This document shows positions 1 to 8,800 of a DNA stretch of 64,000 nucleotides, in pieces. The notes under the pieces are model-generated. The model did not search any database, was not told the DNA's origin, and was given only the letters and a program-made list of their open reading frames with translations. The translations under genes and the position numbers were made by a program. Each line of letters begins with the position of its first letter. Position 1 is the stretch's first letter. This DNA is from Myxococcales bacterium. GTDB taxonomy: Bacteria; Myxococcota_A; Polyangia; Nannocystales; Nannocystaceae. The DNA lies in contig JACKDV010000003.1 in the NCBI GenBank assembly GCA_020633315.1, positions 372,001 through 436,000 of the forward strand, given 5' to 3'.

Positions 1-602
1 ACGCCTGGCTCAAGACCCTGCTGGGCCTGGCCTCGGTCGAGCTCACCCGTGCGACCGGGCCCCTGGACAACCCATACCGTGGTGCACAGATCCCCACCTC
101 CAACGTGGAGATCCATCCGCTGGCCCGCACCTCGGTGGCGCTGATGGGGGCGGCACGCTGGATCCTGCCCAAGGCGCGCGTGGTGCTCGAGCCCCGCTAT
201 CGCTTCACCACCGACTCGTGGCTCATCCACACGCACGCCATCGATCCGCGCGTGCACCTTCGTGTGCTCGACCACCTTCGGTTGCGGGCCCGGTACCGGT
301 ACTATCGGCAGTCGGCGTCCTTCATCTGCAACGAGAGCCCTCAGGACGACCTCGATTCCGGTGGCCAATTCTTCTGCACCACCGCCGCGGGCGACTTCGC
401 CACGGCGGATCCCAAGATGGGAGCGTTCCACTCGCACACGCCGGGGGTGCAGCTCGTCTACGAGCTCGACGGCCTGTCGCGCGTGCGCGGCCTGGGCTGG
501 CTCGAGGGCGGCTGGATCGAGGCCACCTACAACCACGTGTTCCAGAGCAACCGCTACGGCAACGCCCGGCTCGGGGCGCTGGCATTCTCGCTGGCGTTCT
601 AG
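1..602 (+). CDS. DUF3570-like outer-membrane protein, C-terminal part
   Basis: The reading frame is open from the first bases of the window (codons begin at base 3) to a TAG at 600-602, so only the C-terminal ~199 residues are present and the start lies upstream. The segment has the alternating aromatic/charged pattern of outer-membrane strands. It contains DNPYRGAQIP and VEIHPLARTS, then Tyr/Arg-rich strands (RARYRYYRQ), which I recognise as DUF3570 family features. It ends in hydrophobic LGALAFSLAF, a typical barrel-terminal strand with Phe at the end. A GTG at 105 could be mistaken for a start, but coding clearly continues upstream. DUF3570 proteins are uncharacterised barrels. A parvulin-like lipoprotein follows after 10 nt, so the two may be co-transcribed. 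Confidence 0.7.
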   Translation, partial: AWLKTLLGLASVELTRATGPLDNPYRGAQIPTSNVEIHPLARTSVALMGAARWILPKARVVLEPRYRFTTDSWLIHTHAIDPRVHLRVLDHLRLRARYRYYRQSASFICNESPQDDLDSGGQFFCTTAAGDFATADPKMGAFHSHTPGVQLVYELDGLSRVRGLGWLEGGWIEATYNHVFQSNRYGNARLGALAFSLAF

Positions 603-612
603 CCGCGCCGTC

Positions 613-1554
613 GTGGCGGGGCTGGTCGCGCTGGTGGGGCTGGGCTGCGGGCGCGAGGCCTCGCCGGAGATCGTCGCGCGGGTGGGCGAGCTGCCGCTAT
701 ACGCCTCGGTCGTCGAGCACGTGGCCGCGCGCGATGGTCTGAGCCCCGAGCAGGCGCGAGCGCGGGCCATCGACACCCTGCGGCTGGTGGCGGCCGCCCG
801 GGAGGAGCAGGCCGCCGCCGGGCAGCCGGTGGGGCTCCGCCCCGCGCGAGCCGAGCACCTGCGCCGCGCCGCGCGGGCCCGGCGGTGGCTGCACGATCGC
901 TTCGAGCCCAGCCACGGCCCGAACGACATCCCCGCGGATCATCCCCTGCTGGCGCGGGCCCGCATGGACCCTCGCCAGGTGCACCCCGAGCTCTTCGTGG
1001 TGTGCCAGGTGGTGGTGGAGCCGCCCGGGGTCGAGGACGGGGACGACAAGGCCCGGATCACCGCCGACCCCGCGTGGCGCGAGGTCGCGAGCGCCGTGAT
1101 GGGCCCGCTGCGCGAGCAGGTGGAGCGCTACGTGCCCCTGGGCGATCCCGAGGCCTGCGAGCTCATCGCGCAGCAGGTGAGGCTGGTGGGCCCCCTCGAT
1201 CCCCGCGTGTCGCTGTCCTCGCCCCGGCTGGGCGGCTTCGACCTCGAGGCCTGCCTGCAGCGCGACGACGACGGCCGCTGTGCCCAGCCGCAGTTCGCCC
1301 CCGAGTGGACCGAGCTCGTGCGCACCATGTCGCCGCCCGAGCTGTCCCGCCCGTTCTTCACCCGCTTCGGGCTGCACCTGGTCTACCTCGCCGAGCACCT
1401 GCCCCCGCGGCCCGCCGACGATCCGGCGACCAACGCCGCCCTGCGCCAGGCCGTGCTCGAGCCGTGGCGCGCCGAGCAGCTCGATCGAGCCCTGCAGCAG
1501 ATGGGTCAGCAGCGGGCCGTTCGCATGGTGCGGCCCACGGAGGACGAGTCATGA
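613..1554 (+). CDS. Parvulin-like peptidylprolyl isomerase lipoprotein
   Basis: The protein has 313 residues if the GTG at 613 is the start. That choice gives a very short signal peptide (MAGLVALVGLGCG) with a lipobox Cys at residue 12; no better start exists upstream in frame. After the Cys comes EIVARVGELPLYAS, like the N-terminal segment of SurA/PrsA-type isomerases. The C-terminal half carries LSRPFFTRFGLHLVYLAEH, which matches the end of the parvulin fold. A Cys-containing insertion (CELIAQQ, LEACLQRDDDGRCAQ) separates the halves. A role in outer-membrane protein folding would fit the barrel gene 10 nt upstream, but that is inference. The n-region lacks basic residues, so lipidation is uncertain. 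The stop overlaps the next start by 4 nt (ATGA). Confidence 0.65.
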   Translation: MAGLVALVGLGCGREASPEIVARVGELPLYASVVEHVAARDGLSPEQARARAIDTLRLVAAAREEQAAAGQPVGLRPARAEHLRRAARARRWLHDRFEPSHGPNDIPADHPLLARARMDPRQVHPELFVVCQVVVEPPGVEDGDDKARITADPAWREVASAVMGPLREQVERYVPLGDPEACELIAQQVRLVGPLDPRVSLSSPRLGGFDLEACLQRDDDGRCAQPQFAPEWTELVRTMSPPELSRPFFTRFGLHLVYLAEHLPPRPADDPATNAALRQAVLEPWRAEQLDRALQQMGQQRAVRMVRPTEDES

Positions 1555-1979
1555 GCCGTCCTCGCGAGGTGGGCAGCTTCCACGATCTGTCCCGGCGGAT
1601 CCCCAGCGCCATGCGCAGCGACTTCGGGCGCGTGATCGAGAACCTCATGGACATCAAGGGGGCTCGCGGCGCGGTGCTGGTGGACGACGACGGCTACGCC
1701 ATCGACTACGTCTACGACCCCGAGCGGATGACCGAGCTCGACGTGCAGCTCATCGGCGCCCAGGTGGGGCAGACCGTGCACCGCATGCAGGCCAGCGCGG
1801 CCAAGCTCGACCTGGGCACCCCGCTGGCGCTGCTCGAGGGCCCCAGCGGCCTGCTGGTGCTCGGCCCGGCCGGGATGCACTACGTGCTCGCCTTCCTGCT
1901 CGACGAGGGGGTCGACTCGGTCCGCCTGCTCGCCCACTTCGAGGCCGTGCGCAGCACCATCGAGCACCTGCTCACCTGA
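1551..1979 (+). CDS. Roadblock/LC7-domain protein
   Basis: 142 residues. The ATG overlaps the stop of the isomerase gene (ATGA), so translation is probably coupled. The sequence fits a single Roadblock/LC7 fold: a helix (SDFGRVIENLMDIKGARGAV), strands around VLVDDDGYAIDYVYDP, a helix (QVGQTVHRMQASAAKLDLG), and a final sheet (GLLVLGPAGMHYVLAFLLDE) with a closing helix. In myxobacteria such proteins (MglB is the best known) act on small Ras-like GTPases. No GTPase gene is visible in this window, so the partner is unknown. Cytoplasmic; no signal peptide or membrane segment. Confidence 0.75.
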   Translation: MSRPREVGSFHDLSRRIPSAMRSDFGRVIENLMDIKGARGAVLVDDDGYAIDYVYDPERMTELDVQLIGAQVGQTVHRMQASAAKLDLGTPLALLEGPSGLLVLGPAGMHYVLAFLLDEGVDSVRLLAHFEAVRSTIEHLLT

Positions 1980-2077
1980 TCGCTCGCGCCCGCGCACGGC
2001 AGCCGGCGGCGCCGTTCGTTTGCGCACCGGAGCGCGCCTTGACGGCACCCCACGGCGCCGGGAAGACTCGCACCGCC

Positions 2078-2389
2078 ATGGCGACCCACATCACCGCGGA
2101 GTGCATCAACTGCGGAGCCTGCGAGCCGGAGTGCCCCAACGAGGCCATCTCGGAGGGCGACGACCTCTACGTGATCGACCCCGACCTGTGCACCGAGTGC
2201 GTGGGCTTCCACGATCACGAGGCCTGCCAGGCGGTGTGTCCGGTGGAGTGCTGCCTGCCCGATCCCGAGCACGTGGAGTCTGAGGAGGTCCTCTACGAGC
2301 GGGCCAAGCGGCTGCACGACGACAAGCCCTGGCCCTCGCTCGACGTGCTGTCGCAGGACCTGTCGCACTTCCGCAAGAAGAAGGGCTAG
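2078..2389 (+). CDS. 2[4Fe-4S] ferredoxin, Alvin type
   Basis: 103 residues. The first cluster motif is CINCGACEPECP (Cys 9, 12, 15, 19). The second is Cys 38, 41, 50 and 54, with an eight-residue insertion between the second and third Cys and an extra CC pair at 58-59. That spacing and the charged C-terminal extension (to residue 103) are typical of Allochromatium-type low-potential ferredoxins (YfhL/Fdx group). The ATG at 2078 is preceded by GGGAAGA about 11 nt upstream, and the motif begins a few residues later, so the start is well placed. About 98 nt without a gene separate it from the Roadblock gene; I see nothing else there. The redox partner is unknown. Confidence 0.9.
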   Translation: MATHITAECINCGACEPECPNEAISEGDDLYVIDPDLCTECVGFHDHEACQAVCPVECCLPDPEHVESEEVLYERAKRLHDDKPWPSLDVLSQDLSHFRKKKG

Positions 2390-2486
2390 CCGTCCGAGAC
2401 GAGCCCTCCGCGGGCGAGCGCGGGACGGCGCGGGCCCGGGCCCCGGGTCTCGCCCCCTCGGGGCCGCAGCGCTCGGCGATCCGGGG

Positions 2487-2492
2487 TAGGCT
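2487..2492 (+). promoter_or_regulatory. Candidate -10 element (TAGGCT) close to a GTG start
   Basis: TAGGCT ends 9 nt before the GTG at 2502. This spacing would put the transcription start at or next to the start codon. No convincing -35 is seen. It is one of several similar elements in the window (see findings). Confidence 0.35.
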
Positions 2493-2501
2493 CCCGGCGG
2501 C

Positions 2502-3590
2502 GTGTCGTCGCCCGAGCAGCCGACCGAGTCCCCTCCGCGGACGCCAGCGGGGCCGTCGCGTCGCGGGCTCGTGATCCGCCTGGTGCTCTCGCTGGGGCTG
2601 GCGGTGGCCTTCGCGGCCGCCCTGTGGCCCTACCTGCGGGCGATTCCCGAGGACCTCCACGTCGCGGCCTGGGCCATCCCCGTCTACCTGCTCACGCTGC
2701 TGCCCTACCACCTGGCCCGGGCCGGGCGCTGGCACTTCCTGCTGCGACCGCTGGGCACCATCCGCGCCGCGGACAGCCTGCGGATCAGCATGGCGGGCTA
2801 CATGTGGATCGCGCTGCTGCCCTTCCGCCTGGGGGAGCTGGCCCGCCCGCTGCTGCTGACCCAGCGCAGCGACATCAGCGTGCACCGGGCCCTGGGCACC
2901 GTGGCCATCGAGCGGGTGCTCGACGGCCTGGTGATCTGCGGCCTGTTCTTCGCGGCCTCGGCCGGGGGAACCCGCGCCCCCATCGAGGCCCTCGAGCAGG
3001 CGACCACCGGAGTGATGGCGCTGTTCGGCGTGGCGCTGGTGGGCCTGCTGTTCATGGCCCGCTTCCCCCGGGCCATGGGCGGGATCATCGACGCGACGGT
3101 GGGCCGGGTGCTGCCCCGGGCCGGGCGCTGGGCCTCCGAGCTCAGCCACGGGATCTCGCAGGGGCTGGCCGCCCTGCCGCGCGGCGGCCCGCTGCTCGCG
3201 TTCGTGGTGGTGACCCTGCTGTACTGGGGCAGCAACGCCGCGGGCATGTGGGTGCTGGCCCACGGCTGTGAGCTGCCGCTGTCCCCCCGCGGCGCGGTGC
3301 TGGTGATGGCGGTGATGAACATCGCCCTGCTCGTGCCCGGCGGTCCGGCGCAGCTCGGCATCTTCCAGACCGGGGTGGCCCTGGGCCTGCACCTGGTGCT
3401 GCCGCCCGAGACCATCCGCGACGACGGCAGCGTGTTCACCTTCTACCTCTACCTGTGCCAGCTCGGCACGATCACCGCGGCCGGGGTGTGGGCGCAGCGG
3501 AGCCTGCGGCTGGACTGGCGGGCGGTGGTTCGGCTGCGGGCCGAGCCGGTCCCTCCCCCTGCGCCGGCACCAGCGGCGGAGGATCGGTGA
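2502..3590 (+). CDS. Flippase-like / LPG-synthase-TM family membrane protein (first of two)
   Basis: 362 residues with about eight hydrophobic helices. The first is RLVLSLGLAVAFAAALWPYL. Internal family features are YHLARAGRWHFLL and SMAGYMWIALLPFRLGELARP, followed by the basic helix AIERVLDGLVICG and a later NIALLVPGGPAQLGIF. These match the AglD/UPF0104 family (lysylphosphatidylglycerol synthase transmembrane region), which lies in the inner membrane and in characterised members handles lipid or lipid-linked substrates. No soluble aminoacyl-transferase domain is attached. The start is GTG, followed by a Pro/Ser-rich cytoplasmic tail. The stop overlaps the start of a paralogue by 4 nt (GTGA), so the two are an operon. 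The substrate cannot be told. Confidence 0.75.
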   Translation: MSSPEQPTESPPRTPAGPSRRGLVIRLVLSLGLAVAFAAALWPYLRAIPEDLHVAAWAIPVYLLTLLPYHLARAGRWHFLLRPLGTIRAADSLRISMAGYMWIALLPFRLGELARPLLLTQRSDISVHRALGTVAIERVLDGLVICGLFFAASAGGTRAPIEALEQATTGVMALFGVALVGLLFMARFPRAMGGIIDATVGRVLPRAGRWASELSHGISQGLAALPRGGPLLAFVVVTLLYWGSNAAGMWVLAHGCELPLSPRGAVLVMAVMNIALLVPGGPAQLGIFQTGVALGLHLVLPPETIRDDGSVFTFYLYLCQLGTITAAGVWAQRSLRLDWRAVVRLRAEPVPPPAPAPAAEDR

Positions 3591-4597
3591 GCGAGCCCCC
3601 CCGCCCGCGCGCCGCCCTGGTGCTCAAGGCCATCGTCCGCCTGGCGCTCGGCGTGGCCCTGTTCGCCGCGCTGGTGTGGTGGGTGTCCCCGTCGTGGGAG
3701 GAGCTCGAGGGGCGCATCGAGCTGACCCCGCGGTGGCTGCTGCTCGGCCTCGCCGGCACCACCTTCGCCACCTTCGTCACCGCGGCGCGCTGGAAGCTGC
3801 TGTCGGAGACCTTGGGCGCCACCCGCCTGCCCTACGGCGTCTACTTCCACACCCTCGCGCTCACCCGCGTGGTGGGGCAATTCCTGCCCATGATGCTGGT
3901 CGACCTGCTGGGACGCGGCGCCGCGCTGCGGGCCGCGGGCAGTCGCAGCCGCCTGGGCGAGCTGATGACCCCGGTGGTGCTCGAGCGCCTGCTCGACCTG
4001 GTGCTGCCGCTGGTCATGCTCGGCTGGGCGCTCGTCACCGCGCTGCGCCCCACGCCCTGGCTCGATCCCTGGCTGGCGCTGGCGCTGGTGCTGGTGCTCT
4101 TCGTCGGGCTGGCCATCCCGCTGCTGCAGCCGATGGTGGCGGTGGGCCTGGGGGTCTACGGCCGCCTCCGTCGCCTCCGTCGCCGCGATCGCGACCTGCC
4201 CCTGCCCCCCGCGCCCTCCGTGCCCGCCCCCCTCGCCGCGCGGGTGGTGGGCCTGGGCGTGCTGCGCTACGCGGGCATCATGGTGCAGTACTGGGGCGCG
4301 GGGGCTGGCTTCGGCGTGCGCCTGGCCCCGCTGGTGCTGCTTGCCGCCGCGCCGCTGGCCCAGGTGGCGGGCCTGGTCGGCATCACCCCCGGCGGCCTCG
4401 GCCTGCAGGAGGGCGGCTGGGCGGCGGCCCTGAGCCAGCTCGGCCAGGACGAGGCGTCGATCGTGGTGCTGATGGCCGCGACCCGCGTGATGATGGTGGT
4501 CAACTTCGGGCTGCTGTCGCTGCTGTCGTGGCCGTGGCGGCGGGCTCGTCCGGGGCCCGACGCAGGCCCATCCACAGCAGCCACGCCACCCCGATGA
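3587..4597 (+). CDS. Flippase-like / LPG-synthase-TM family membrane protein (second of two)
   Basis: 336 residues. The GTG at 3587 shares GTGA with the previous stop and has a GGAGG-type site at 3577-3582. It has the same topology as its neighbour: LALGVALFAALVWWV, then ARWKLL, VVGQFLPMMLVDLLGRGAAL, ERLLDLVLPLVMLG, several further helices, and ITPGGLGLQEGGWAAAL near the end. The conserved PGG(L/P)G motif in the last third is shared with the first copy. Tandem pairs suggest a heteromeric or two-step lipid-handling unit, which is inference. The C-terminal tail after the last helix overlaps the convergent lspA gene by 98 nt, so both tails are read from the same DNA. Confidence 0.75.
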   Translation: MSEPPRPRAALVLKAIVRLALGVALFAALVWWVSPSWEELEGRIELTPRWLLLGLAGTTFATFVTAARWKLLSETLGATRLPYGVYFHTLALTRVVGQFLPMMLVDLLGRGAALRAAGSRSRLGELMTPVVLERLLDLVLPLVMLGWALVTALRPTPWLDPWLALALVLVLFVGLAIPLLQPMVAVGLGVYGRLRRLRRRDRDLPLPPAPSVPAPLAARVVGLGVLRYAGIMVQYWGAGAGFGVRLAPLVLLAAAPLAQVAGLVGITPGGLGLQEGGWAAALSQLGQDEASIVVLMAATRVMMVVNFGLLSLLSWPWRRARPGPDAGPSTAATPPR

Positions 4598-5066
4598 GCA
4601 GCCACGCATCGGCCACGTTGAAGGTGGGCCAGCTATAGGTGGGCGTGATGTTGACGCGGATGAAGTCGATCACCGCGGTGTCGCCCGCCGGGGTCAGTCG
4701 AAACGCCCGGTCGTAGCCGTTGCCGATGGCCCCGCCCGCGATGAGCCCCAGCGCGAGCAGCTCGCGGATGCGGGGGCGCCGACGCATCGCGATGGTGAAG
4801 AGCATGGCCACCACCCCCACCGCGAGCAGCGCGAACAGCCAGCGCATCTGCCCCAGGTGGGGGATCACGCTGAACGCGGTCCCCCGGTTGTAGGCCAGCG
4901 AGAATTCCAGCCAGGGCTCCACCACCGAGATGGAGGATCCGGGCTCGCCCAGGGCGTGCTGGGCCCAGGCCTTGGTGCCCAGATCGCAGCCGCTGGAGAA
5001 GGCGGTGAAGACCAGGAACCACAGGGCGACGCGGCGCCCCGACCCCGACGGACGAGCGGAATCCAT
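4500..5066 (-). CDS. lspA: Lipoprotein signal peptidase (signal peptidase II)
   Basis: 188 residues starting MDSARPSG. It cleaves the signal peptide of prolipoproteins after lipidation, in the inner membrane. It shows four hydrophobic helices and the family boxes FSLAYNRGTAFS (residues 55-66), GGAIGNGYDR (111-120) and FNVADAWLLIGV (149-160). The two catalytic aspartates are D119 and D153. The ATG at 5066 is chosen because family similarity begins at once and a -10-like element lies just upstream; a longer in-frame extension is open but would run through that element. The last ~32 codons overlap the convergent flippase-like gene. The tail after residue 170 is Ala/Thr-rich and not conserved. 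It lies downstream of the transporter and smc genes on the same strand. Confidence 0.93.
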   Translation of the reverse strand: MDSARPSGSGRRVALWFLVFTAFSSGCDLGTKAWAQHALGEPGSSISVVEPWLEFSLAYNRGTAFSVIPHLGQMRWLFALLAVGVVAMLFTIAMRRRPRIRELLALGLIAGGAIGNGYDRAFRLTPAGDTAVIDFIRVNITPTYSWPTFNVADAWLLIGVAWLLWMGLRRAPDEPAATATTAATAARS

Positions 5067-5072
5067 TGGACC

Positions 5073-5078
5073 ATGGTA
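5073..5078 (-). promoter_or_regulatory. Candidate -10 element (TACCAT) for lspA
   Basis: On the minus strand GCTACCAT ends 6 nt before the lspA ATG. If used, the mRNA would be leaderless or nearly so. It lies in the 60-nt gap between lspA and the upstream transporter gene. Confidence 0.35.
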
Positions 5079-5126
5079 GCGCGCCCGGGCCGGGAGGTTT
5101 GCCCGCGGGCCGTGAGCCACCGCGCC

Positions 5127-5828
5127 CTACGAGCCGGGGCTGGCCGCGGGCGCGGCCTTGGTGCCGCCGCGCAGGTAGCGGTCCATCACCCCGTGCCCGG
5201 CGTAGATCACCGGCAGGGTGCCCAGCGCGATGAGGAACTTGTAGCCGTAGTTGGTCACCGAGGTCTCGAAGCCCGCGGCGGAGCTGATCTTCCCCGGCAG
5301 CACGAAGGCGATGTAGGTGACGATGAACGAGTCGATGAGCTGCGAGACCACGGTGGAGCCCACCGCCCGCAGCCACAAGAGGCGCCCCGAGGTGCGCGCC
5401 CGCAGCAGCACGAAGATCAGCGCGTCGAGGGCCTGGCTCACCCCGAAGGCGATGAGCGAGCCCACGATGATCCACATCGACTGCCCGAACACGGTGTCGA
5501 AGGCCTGGTCGCCCACCGGGGAGATCGAGGCCGCGGGCACCTGCATGCACAGCCACACCAGCGCGAAGGCGTAGGTGATGAGCCCCATCGCGAGCAGGGT
5601 GAGCTGTTGGACCGCCTTGGGGCCGTAGTACTCGTTGACGAGGTCGGTGGTCACGAACACCGCGGGCCAGGGGATCACCCCGATGCTCATGGTGAAGCCG
5701 CTCATCACGATGAGCTTGCCGCCGGTGAGCTCGCCGAGCAGGGCGTGGGTGACGAACACCCCCGCCAGCACCAGGAACAGGCGGTCGCGACGCGAGGGCT
5801 CGTACGCGTGGACCGAGGTGTCGATCAT
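5127..5828 (-). CDS. Queuosine-precursor transporter (VUT/YhhQ family)
   Basis: 233 residues with about six membrane helices. Family features are GELTGGKLIV near the N-terminus, IPWPAVFVTTDLVNEYYGPKA (typical D-x-x-N-E-x-Y-G), QALDALIFVLLR, and STVVSQLIDSFIVTYIAF (SQ-x-x-D). YhhQ/VUT proteins import queuosine precursors such as preQ0 or preQ1; that function is taken from the family. The ATG at 5828 lies 5 nt after the smc stop, so it is probably co-transcribed with smc. I see no queuosine riboswitch, and no tgt or queuosine biosynthesis genes are in the window. Confidence 0.85.
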   Translation of the reverse strand: MIDTSVHAYEPSRRDRLFLVLAGVFVTHALLGELTGGKLIVMSGFTMSIGVIPWPAVFVTTDLVNEYYGPKAVQQLTLLAMGLITYAFALVWLCMQVPAASISPVGDQAFDTVFGQSMWIIVGSLIAFGVSQALDALIFVLLRARTSGRLLWLRAVGSTVVSQLIDSFIVTYIAFVLPGKISSAAGFETSVTNYGYKFLIALGTLPVIYAGHGVMDRYLRGGTKAAPAASPGS

Positions 5829-5833
5829 GGCCG

Positions 5834-8800
5834 CTAGTTGTAGGCGAGCTCGACCGCGCGCCGCATGTTCACGGAGACGAGCTTGGAGATGCCGCGCTGC
5901 TCCATCGTCACGCCGTAGAGGCGGTCGGAGCTCTCCATCGTCACCTTGTTGTGGGTGATGACGATGAACTGGGTGTCCGAGCTCAGCTCGCGCACCAGCT
6001 TGCACATGCGGCCCACGTTGGCGTCGTCGAGCGGGGCGTCGACCTCGTCGAGGATGCAGAACGGGCTGGGCTTGATGAGGAAGATGGCGAAGATCAGGCT
6101 GACCGCGGTGAGGGCCTTCTCGCCGCCCGAGAGCAGGTCGAGGCTGCGCAGCTGCTTGCCGGGGGGCTGGGCCACGATCTCCACGCCGGTGGAGAGCAGG
6201 TCGGTGGAGTCGGTGAGCTGCAGCTCGGCCCGGCCGCCGTTGAACAGCCGCGGGAACAGCTGCTGGAAGCGCTCGTTGACCGCGTCGAAGGTGTCGCGGA
6301 AGAGCTGCCGCGTGGTCTTGTTGATGCGGTCGATCGCCTCCTGGAGCTGGGTGATCGCCGACTCGAGGTCGCTGCGCTGGCTGCTGAGGTACTCGTAGCG
6401 GGTCGAGACCTCCTCGAACTCGTCGATGGCGGTGAGGTTGACCTCGCCCATGCGCGACAGGATGCGCCGCAGCTCCTTGCTGCGCTCGACCACCTCGGGG
6501 CCCGCGAGCGGGCGGTGGTGGTGGTCGATGAGCACCTCGTGGATCTCGGCGTCGAAGCGCTGCCGCACGTCCTCCACCACGTGCTGGCGCTCGAGCTCGA
6601 TCTCCCGCAGGCCGAGCTCGGCCTGCTGCAGGCGCTCGCGGTGCTCGTCGAGGTCGCCCCGCAGGGTCTTGAGCGAGGCCTCGAGCTCGTCCACCTGCAG
6701 CCGCAGCTCGTCGTACTGCTCGCGCTCGTCGTTGACCTTGACCGTGGCCTCGCGGCTGCGCTCGACCAGCTCCACCTTCTCGGCCGCCGACGCCTCGCTC
6801 TGCTGCCGGAGGGTCTCGGCCTTGGCCTCGGCCCCGTCGGCGGTGCCTCGCAGCCGAGTGATGCGCTCGCGCTCGCTGTGGGCCTGCCGCCGCAGGCGAT
6901 CGCGGGAGGCCGCGAGCACGTCGGCCTGCTGCTGCCAGCGGGCCAGGGCCACGCGGGCCTCGGTGAGCTCCTCGGCGAGGCGCTCGCGGGCCTGGAGCCG
7001 CGCCTGCTGCTCCACGCTGCCCTCCTCGATCACCCGCCCCTGCGACGCGACCTCGGCCTCGTCGGCCTCGACCCGCGCCCGCAGCTCGCCGATCTCCTGG
7101 CGCCGCGACGCGGCCATCGAGCGCAGGGTCTGGTGCTCCTTGGTGCGCCGCGCGTGCTCGCCGTCGAGGCGCTCGAGATCCGCGCGGAGCTGCTGCCGCG
7201 CCTGGGCGCGCGCGAGCTTGTCCTTCTCGGCCTGCAGCACCTCGGCCTCGCTGCCCTCGCGGGCACGCTCGACCTCGGCGAGGCGCTGGGCCAGGGCCAG
7301 GTGCCGCCCGCGGGTGGCCGCGAAGGCCTCCTCGAGCTGGGCCAGGATCTCCTCGAGCTCCCGGATCTCCCGCTTCTGCTGGAGCAGCGCCGAGTCGAGC
7401 GCAGTGGGCGAGCCGCCCACGATCACGCCGCTGGGCTCGAGGCGGTCGCCGTCGAGGGTGACCATGGGCGGGCGCGAGCCCCCCTCGGACCACAGCTCGA
7501 GCGCCCGCGACAGGCTCTCCACCACCAGGGTGTCGCCGAGCAGGGCGCGGGCCATGGGGGCCAGCTCGCCGCTGACCCGCACCATCTCGGCCAGCCGCCC
7601 CACCACGCCGGGGCGAGCGGTCAGCGGGGGAGGCCACGCCGAGGACGGCGCGTCGCTCGAGCTGAGGTCGACCACCTCGATGCCGCGGCTGGCCGCAGCC
7701 GGATCGCGGGACCAGCCCAGGCTGCGCCCCGGCGCGTGCTCGGCCTCGACCCGCGCCGAGCCCTCGCTGCCCCTGGCGTGCCGGGGAAGGAAGGTGGTGC
7801 GCCCTTCTTGGAGGCGCTTGAGCAGGTCCACGCCGCGGGCCGCCACGCGGGGCTCGTCGACCACGATGCCCTCGAGGCGATCGCCGAGCACGGCCGAGAC
7901 GGCCGCCTCGAGGTGCTGCGGAGCATCGACGAAGTCGGCCAGGATGCCCAGCACCGGCGTGGGAGCCGGAGCGGAGGCCGACGAGACCTCGCCGCCGCCT
8001 CCTGCTCCGGCCCCGAGCTCGGCCGCGGGAGCGGCGAGCTGCTGCTGGTGCTCCATCACCACCTGCACCCCGCTGTGGCAGCCGCGGTAGCGCCCCTGGA
8101 TCTCCTGCAGCGATTGCAGGCGCGAGCGGCAGCGGTGCACCTCGGCCCGCTGGGTGTCGAGCTCGACCTCGGCCGAGGACACCTGCTCGCGCAGCTGGGC
8201 GCGCTCGCGGTCGAGCTCCACCCGCCGCTCCTGCAGCGCGGTGACCGTGGCCACCGCCTCCTCGTGGGCCGCATCGGCCCGCGCCAGGCCCTCGCCGAGC
8301 TCCTCGCGCTCGGCGGCCAGAGCCGCCGCCGCCTGCTCGCCCAGCTCGGCCCGCGCCTCGAGCTCGGCCGCGGTCTCCTCGAGGGAGCCCAGCCGAGCCC
8401 CCGCCGCGGCCAGCCGCTGGGTGGCCGACTCTCGGGCCACCCGGGCCCGCTCGATGGCATCGCGCAGCTCGACAAGCCGCGCCTCCGCGGCCTCGGCCTC
8501 GGCCTGCAGGGCTTCCACGCGCCCGCGCAGCCCCTGGGCCCCGCCCACGCGCTCGAGCTCGTCGGCCTCGGCCTCGACCTGGGCCAGCTCCTCTTCCACC
8601 GTGGCCAGCCCGCGCTCGCCGGCCTCGGCCTCGGCCCGGGCCTGCGCCGCGCTGGCCACCAGGCCCTCGCGCTCGCGCCGGCGGTACTCCTCCTCGGCCT
8701 CGAGCAGGCGGATCCGGTTGTCGAGGTCGTAGACCTCCTGCTGGTGCTTGCTCAGCCGCCGCTCGGTCTCGGTCAGCGCGGTGCGCTGGGCCTCGATGCG

